Shown here: positions 15,363 to 18,309 of the stretch, one piece after another
How positions within the stretch are numbered: position 1 is the first letter of the stretch
Layout of the letters: the number at the start of each line of letters is the position of its first letter
NCBI GenBank assembly: GCA_017861215.1
Contig: JAGFXN010000004.1
Coordinates: forward strand, 1 to 18,309
Length of the DNA stretch: 18,309 nt
Direction: 5' to 3'
Source: Deltaproteobacteria bacterium
GTDB lineage: Bacteria > Desulfobacterota > Desulfuromonadia > Geobacterales > DSM-12255
The notes under the pieces: model-generated
Told to the model about the DNA's origin: nothing
The model's input: the letters and a program-made list of their open reading frames with translations, nothing else
The model's database searches: none
Translations under genes and position numbers: made by a program

Positions 15363-17405
15363 TTAGTTCAGGACGTCCGGATATCGGTCTCTGCCATTGT
15401 CTTCCGGGCTTGCGGCCGGGGGCGGCCCGACAGGATCCTCGAAAGGCAGCTCCGGAGAAAGCTGCTGCAATGGGTCGCCGCCATGCAGGGGGCAGTTTGT
15501 GGCTGGCAGGTGTTCGTCGCTGTAGAACTCTTCCTGCGTTTGCGGGCAGCCGGTATTTGCCGGAAAGCCGGTCGCAGAGTCGATCGTCAGGCTGACCACC
15601 GATTCAGGCTGCAGGAAATCGACCGCCGGCCTGGCTGCGAGCGCCTGGCGCATGAACTGCTCCCATATGGGTGCTGCGACCGCCCCGCCGGTAAACCCTT
15701 TCCCTCCCGCTTTGGGTTTGTCATGTCCTACCCAGATGCCGGTCACCACCTGCGGAGTATAGCCGATAAACCAGGCATCGCGATAATCATTGGTGGTTCC
15801 GGTCTTCCCTGCTGCCGGGCGCTCCTGGGAGAACTTCTTCAGTCCCTTGGCAGTGCCGTAAGTCATGACATCCTGCAGCATGCTGGTGGTGACAAAGGCG
15901 GTTGCCGGGGATACGACCGTAGCCAGCAACGGAGGGTTCTCCGTTACCGTGTTGCTGCGGCGGTCAAGGATGCGGATAATGGTACGTGCTTCGGAGCGCA
16001 CCCCGCTGTTCGCCAGGGGTGAATAAGCCTGTACCAGTTCATACAGGGTCACTTCTTCGGTGCCAAGGGCCTGGGACAGGTCATTGCCGGCGCGCAGCGG
16101 CAGACCCAGTCTGCCGGCAAAGGAGATATAATCGGGCACCCCGACCGCCTCCAGCAGTTTCACCGTAATGATGTTGTTGGAGTATGCCAGAGCCTTTCTG
16201 AGGGAGAGCGCTCCGTACTGCTCTCTGCCATAGTTTTGCGGTGTCCAGGTCTCGTTGTTGCCACGGCTGTAGGCTACCGGCGCATCATTCCAGATGCTGC
16301 CGGCGGTAAAACCCTTGTCCAGGGCTGCGGCATAGATCAGCGGCTTGATTGCCGAGCCGGGTTGACGTCTGGCATGGAAGGCGCGATCATAAGCACTTTT
16401 GGCGTAGTCGACGCCGCCCACCGCTGCCAGAAGATCACCGGTAGCGATGTCCAGGCTGAGCAGTGCCCCCTGCAGCTGGGGAGAAACCCGTTTGACCCCG
16501 TCACGCAGGGTCTGTTCCGCCAGCTTCTGCAGGTTCAGGTCAAGCGCAGCGGTTATCTCCAGACCCCCCTGCTCGCCGATCTCTCTGCCGTACTTCTCGA
16601 TTACACTGCTTTTGATACGGGCCAGGTAGTACGGCGCCTGGTTTGGCTGGGTAAAGGTTACCTTTTGGGCCCGCAGCTCCTGTTTCTGCCTGGCGGTGAG
16701 CATCTTCACTGCCACCATCCGCTGCAGGACCACATCCCGTCTTCCCATCACCCTGACTGAATCACCACGGGGATTGTAGCGTCCGGGGTTTTTCGGCACG
16801 CCGGCCAGCAGGGCGCATTCGGCGGCGGTAAGCTCTTCCGGGTTCTTGTCGAAGTAGAGGCGGGCGGCCTGGGCGATACCCCAGGCGCCGTTGCCATAAT
16901 AAATTTCGTTGAAGTACATCTCAAGGATCTGCTTCTTGGTGTATTTCTGCTCAAGCTCAACCGCCATGACCCCTTCCTTGAGTTTCCGGTCAATGGTCTT
17001 TTCGCCGGAGAGATACTTGTTCTTGATCAGCTGCTGGGTGATGGTCGATCCACCCTCGGCCAGCTTACCCTTCACGACATCCTTTACCAGAGCCCGGGCA
17101 ATGCCGCGAACATCAATGCCGCCGTGCTCGTAAAAGCGGGCATCCTCCACTGCCACCAGCGCATTCTGCAGGAAAACCGGAATCCGTTCGATGGGGGTCC
17201 AGTACCTCCCTTCCGGGAGGATCCGGCCGACGAAGCGCCCCTCACGATCGAAGACCTTGATGGAGGAGTAGCCGGATTGCAGGAGGGGATAGGCGGCGAT
17301 AGTCTCTCCGGCGAGGGCCGGTACGGCCAGGGACAGGAACAGACATAACAGCGATGCGGTGAGGGACAACTTTTTATTCAGCAGCAGCGAAGCATGGGCA
17401 ACCAA
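15363..17405 (-). CDS. Bifunctional penicillin-binding protein, class A (PBP1A type)
   Basis: This 680-residue envelope enzyme polymerises glycan strands and cross-links peptidoglycan. The glycosyltransferase (GT51) domain spans about 60-240, with the catalytic Glu at 87 in EDARFYEHGG, then GGSTITQQLIKN and MYFNEIYYGNGAWGI. The transpeptidase domain has S351 in SAIK (351-354), SNN at 409-411, and KTGT at 534-537. A Pro-rich tail with two Cys (GCPQT, TNCPLH) ends the protein. The start is TTG at 17405, fixed by AGGAG six bases upstream; the nearby ATG is out of frame. The N-terminal hydrophobic segment (about 13-32) ends in PALAGE, which resembles a signal peptidase site, whereas class A enzymes usually keep an uncleaved anchor. 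Confidence 0.94.
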   Translation of the reverse strand: MVAHASLLLNKKLSLTASLLCLFLSLAVPALAGETIAAYPLLQSGYSSIKVFDREGRFVGRILPEGRYWTPIERIPVFLQNALVAVEDARFYEHGGIDVRGIARALVKDVVKGKLAEGGSTITQQLIKNKYLSGEKTIDRKLKEGVMAVELEQKYTKKQILEMYFNEIYYGNGAWGIAQAARLYFDKNPEELTAAECALLAGVPKNPGRYNPRGDSVRVMGRRDVVLQRMVAVKMLTARQKQELRAQKVTFTQPNQAPYYLARIKSSVIEKYGREIGEQGGLEITAALDLNLQKLAEQTLRDGVKRVSPQLQGALLSLDIATGDLLAAVGGVDYAKSAYDRAFHARRQPGSAIKPLIYAAALDKGFTAGSIWNDAPVAYSRGNNETWTPQNYGREQYGALSLRKALAYSNNIITVKLLEAVGVPDYISFAGRLGLPLRAGNDLSQALGTEEVTLYELVQAYSPLANSGVRSEARTIIRILDRRSNTVTENPPLLATVVSPATAFVTTSMLQDVMTYGTAKGLKKFSQERPAAGKTGTTNDYRDAWFIGYTPQVVTGIWVGHDKPKAGGKGFTGGAVAAPIWEQFMRQALAARPAVDFLQPESVVSLTIDSATGFPANTGCPQTQEEFYSDEHLPATNCPLHGGDPLQQLSPELPFEDPVGPPPAASPEDNGRDRYPDVLN

Positions 17406-17411
17406 TTTTTA

Positions 17412-17416
17412 CTCCT
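17412..17416 (-). promoter_or_regulatory. Ribosome binding site that fixes the TTG start of the PBP gene
   Basis: AGGAG on the - strand, six bases before the TTG codon at 17405-17403. No other in-frame start near the signal sequence has a comparable site. Confidence 0.75.
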
Positions 17417-17440
17417 GCACACAGATTGGGGTCGATCATC

Positions 17441-17469
17441 ATTAAAAAAACATTTGCAATACGGAGCAA
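17441..17469 (-). promoter_or_regulatory. Possible promoter for the PBP gene
   Basis: On the - strand TTGCTC (17469-17464) is followed after 17 bases by TTTAAT (17446-17441). The -10 box matches at five positions but the -35 at only three. It is about 36 bases before the TTG start codon. Confidence 0.4.
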
Positions 17470-17803
17470 CAGAGCGGCTGATGAAAACAAGGGGGCTTCA
17501 GTCCAAAAAAGCAAGTTTCAGGCTGCCGTCCTGGTGATTGAAGATTCTCTGGTGCCATCATGATTTTTCGGTTGCCCGCTCAGAAGCGCCTGTTTTTTGA
17601 CGTTGCTCTCTGTTGGTGCTACGGTTTTTTTGGGATCATAGTGACCGTAGTGTCAAGCATACAAAACGAAGGGAAGCGCGTCCAGATAATACTCTCAGTA
17701 CTGATGCCGGCAGGCACTGCAAGAGTCCCAGGGTTTTCGGGATAGTTGTTTGCGTGCATGGCTGCTGCTTCAAGGAGGATCGGCGCTGGGACAGCTGCGG
17801 GTA

Positions 17804-18309
17804 TCAATTTTGATGCTGACTGAAAATTACTGCCAAGTCACCGGCAACCTCATGAAAGACATTGAGGACTCTTGGCTCGAATTGACTGGCAAGGTTTTGT
17901 GTGATTATCTCACAGGCTGTCTGGTGATCCAGGGGATATTTATAGGATCTTTTGCTGCGTAAAGCGTCATAACAGTCGCAGATGGTGATGATTCTTGCCT
18001 CAATCGGGATTTCTTCCCCCTTGAGGCCTGCGGGATACCCTGTCCCGTCCCAGCTTTCATGGTGGTTCAGGGCGATCCGGGCTGCCATCTGTATGGTAGG
18101 GTGGGGGGAGTCGGCGAGTATTTTCCCGCCGATTACCGAGTGATTTTTCATTATTTCCATTTCAGCGGCATCAAAGCGTCCCGGTTTCATCAGTATGTTG
18201 TCAGGAATGCCGATTTTCCCCACGTCGTGCATCGCACTGGCGAACCTGATTGATTCGATAAAATCCGCCGGCATCGCCAACGCCTCGGCAATTCTTGCCG
18301 CGTAAAGGC
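17804..18309 (-). CDS. HD-GYP domain phosphodiesterase (partial, 5' end outside window)
   Basis: The reading frame is open through the right edge, so only the C-terminal 168 or so residues are seen. They form most of an HD-GYP domain, which breaks down cyclic di-GMP. Visible: YAARIAEAL near the edge, HDVGKIGIPD with the metal-binding HD, HHESWDGTGYP, which carries the GYP signature, and DCYDALRSKRSYK. All the key residues visible are kept, so activity is likely. In-frame TTG and ATG codons near 18280 are internal and not the start, because conserved sequence continues upstream of them. Many such proteins carry a receiver or PAS domain in front; that part is not visible. Confidence 0.92.
   Translation of the reverse strand, partial: LYAARIAEALAMPADFIESIRFASAMHDVGKIGIPDNILMKPGRFDAAEMEIMKNHSVIGGKILADSPHPTIQMAARIALNHHESWDGTGYPAGLKGEEIPIEARIITICDCYDALRSKRSYKYPLDHQTACEIITQNLASQFEPRVLNVFHEVAGDLAVIFSQHQN

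Larger units (their letters stand above)
17406..17803. other. Intergenic region between HD-GYP and PBP genes
   Basis: 398 bases with no recognisable gene. A possible PBP promoter lies near the left end. CTACGGT at 17619-17625 and ACCGTAG at 17644-17650 form a 7-base inverted repeat around 18 bases. No convincing terminator for the HD-GYP gene was found. Confidence 0.65.

Noticed and set aside
17560..17600. CGCT-CAGA-AGCG followed by a T-run, as a + strand terminator
   Set aside because: The stem is only 4 bases, and no + strand gene lies upstream for it to end.
10350..18309. The HD-GYP, PBP and kinase genes as one operon
   Set aside because: Gaps of 398 and 592 bases with likely separate promoters argue for at least three transcription units.

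Overview
The window looks like a piece of chromosome from a GC-rich, Gram-negative bacterium. A deltaproteobacterium of the Geobacter/Desulfuromonas type is my best guess. The support is protein content and gene style: a soluble HDOD-domain sensor kinase paired with a REC-PAS-GGDEF-EAL regulator, an HD-GYP protein, a short ArgA-type acetyltransferase, a TonB-type protein, and a fragment of a tungsten aldehyde:ferredoxin oxidoreductase. This assignment is inference; there is no rRNA or other marker here. No tRNA, rRNA, CRISPR array, insertion sequence or prophage gene was seen.

Left block (1-5662, all + strand): recN, a short GNAT of the N-acetylglutamate synthase type, pmbA/tldE, mannose-1-phosphate guanylyltransferase, a truncated aldehyde:ferredoxin oxidoreductase and a TonB-family protein. 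Gaps are between -1 and 40 bases, so this reads as one operon. It begins with seven perfect copies of a 7-base repeat pressed against the recN start codon.

Middle block (5663-10349): a 316-base spacer with an extended -10 promoter, then an MFS exporter and an ABC-F ATPase on +, closed by a good intrinsic terminator. Facing it on - is a small operon of a PhnA-like protein and a CvfB/YitL-like S1 RNA-binding protein. The cvfB stop codon lies in the U-tract of the opposing terminator.

Right block (10350-18309, all - strand): in transcription order, an HD-GYP phosphodiesterase cut by the window edge, a bifunctional penicillin-binding protein, and a two-gene signalling operon. That operon is an HDOD-GAF-histidine kinase overlapping by ATGA a REC-PAS-GGDEF-EAL protein with intact synthesis, inhibition and hydrolysis motifs. 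It is preceded by a sigma70-like promoter and a leader of about 190 bases, and upstream of that lies an AT-rich stretch.

Most of the window is ordinary housekeeping or signalling sequence. The points worth a second look are the heptamer array at recN, the AOR remnant that may serve as a translational leader for the TonB-type gene, the kinase/c-di-GMP regulator pair with its structured leader, and the possible cleavable signal peptide on the penicillin-binding protein. I did not find a clearly new multi-gene system.
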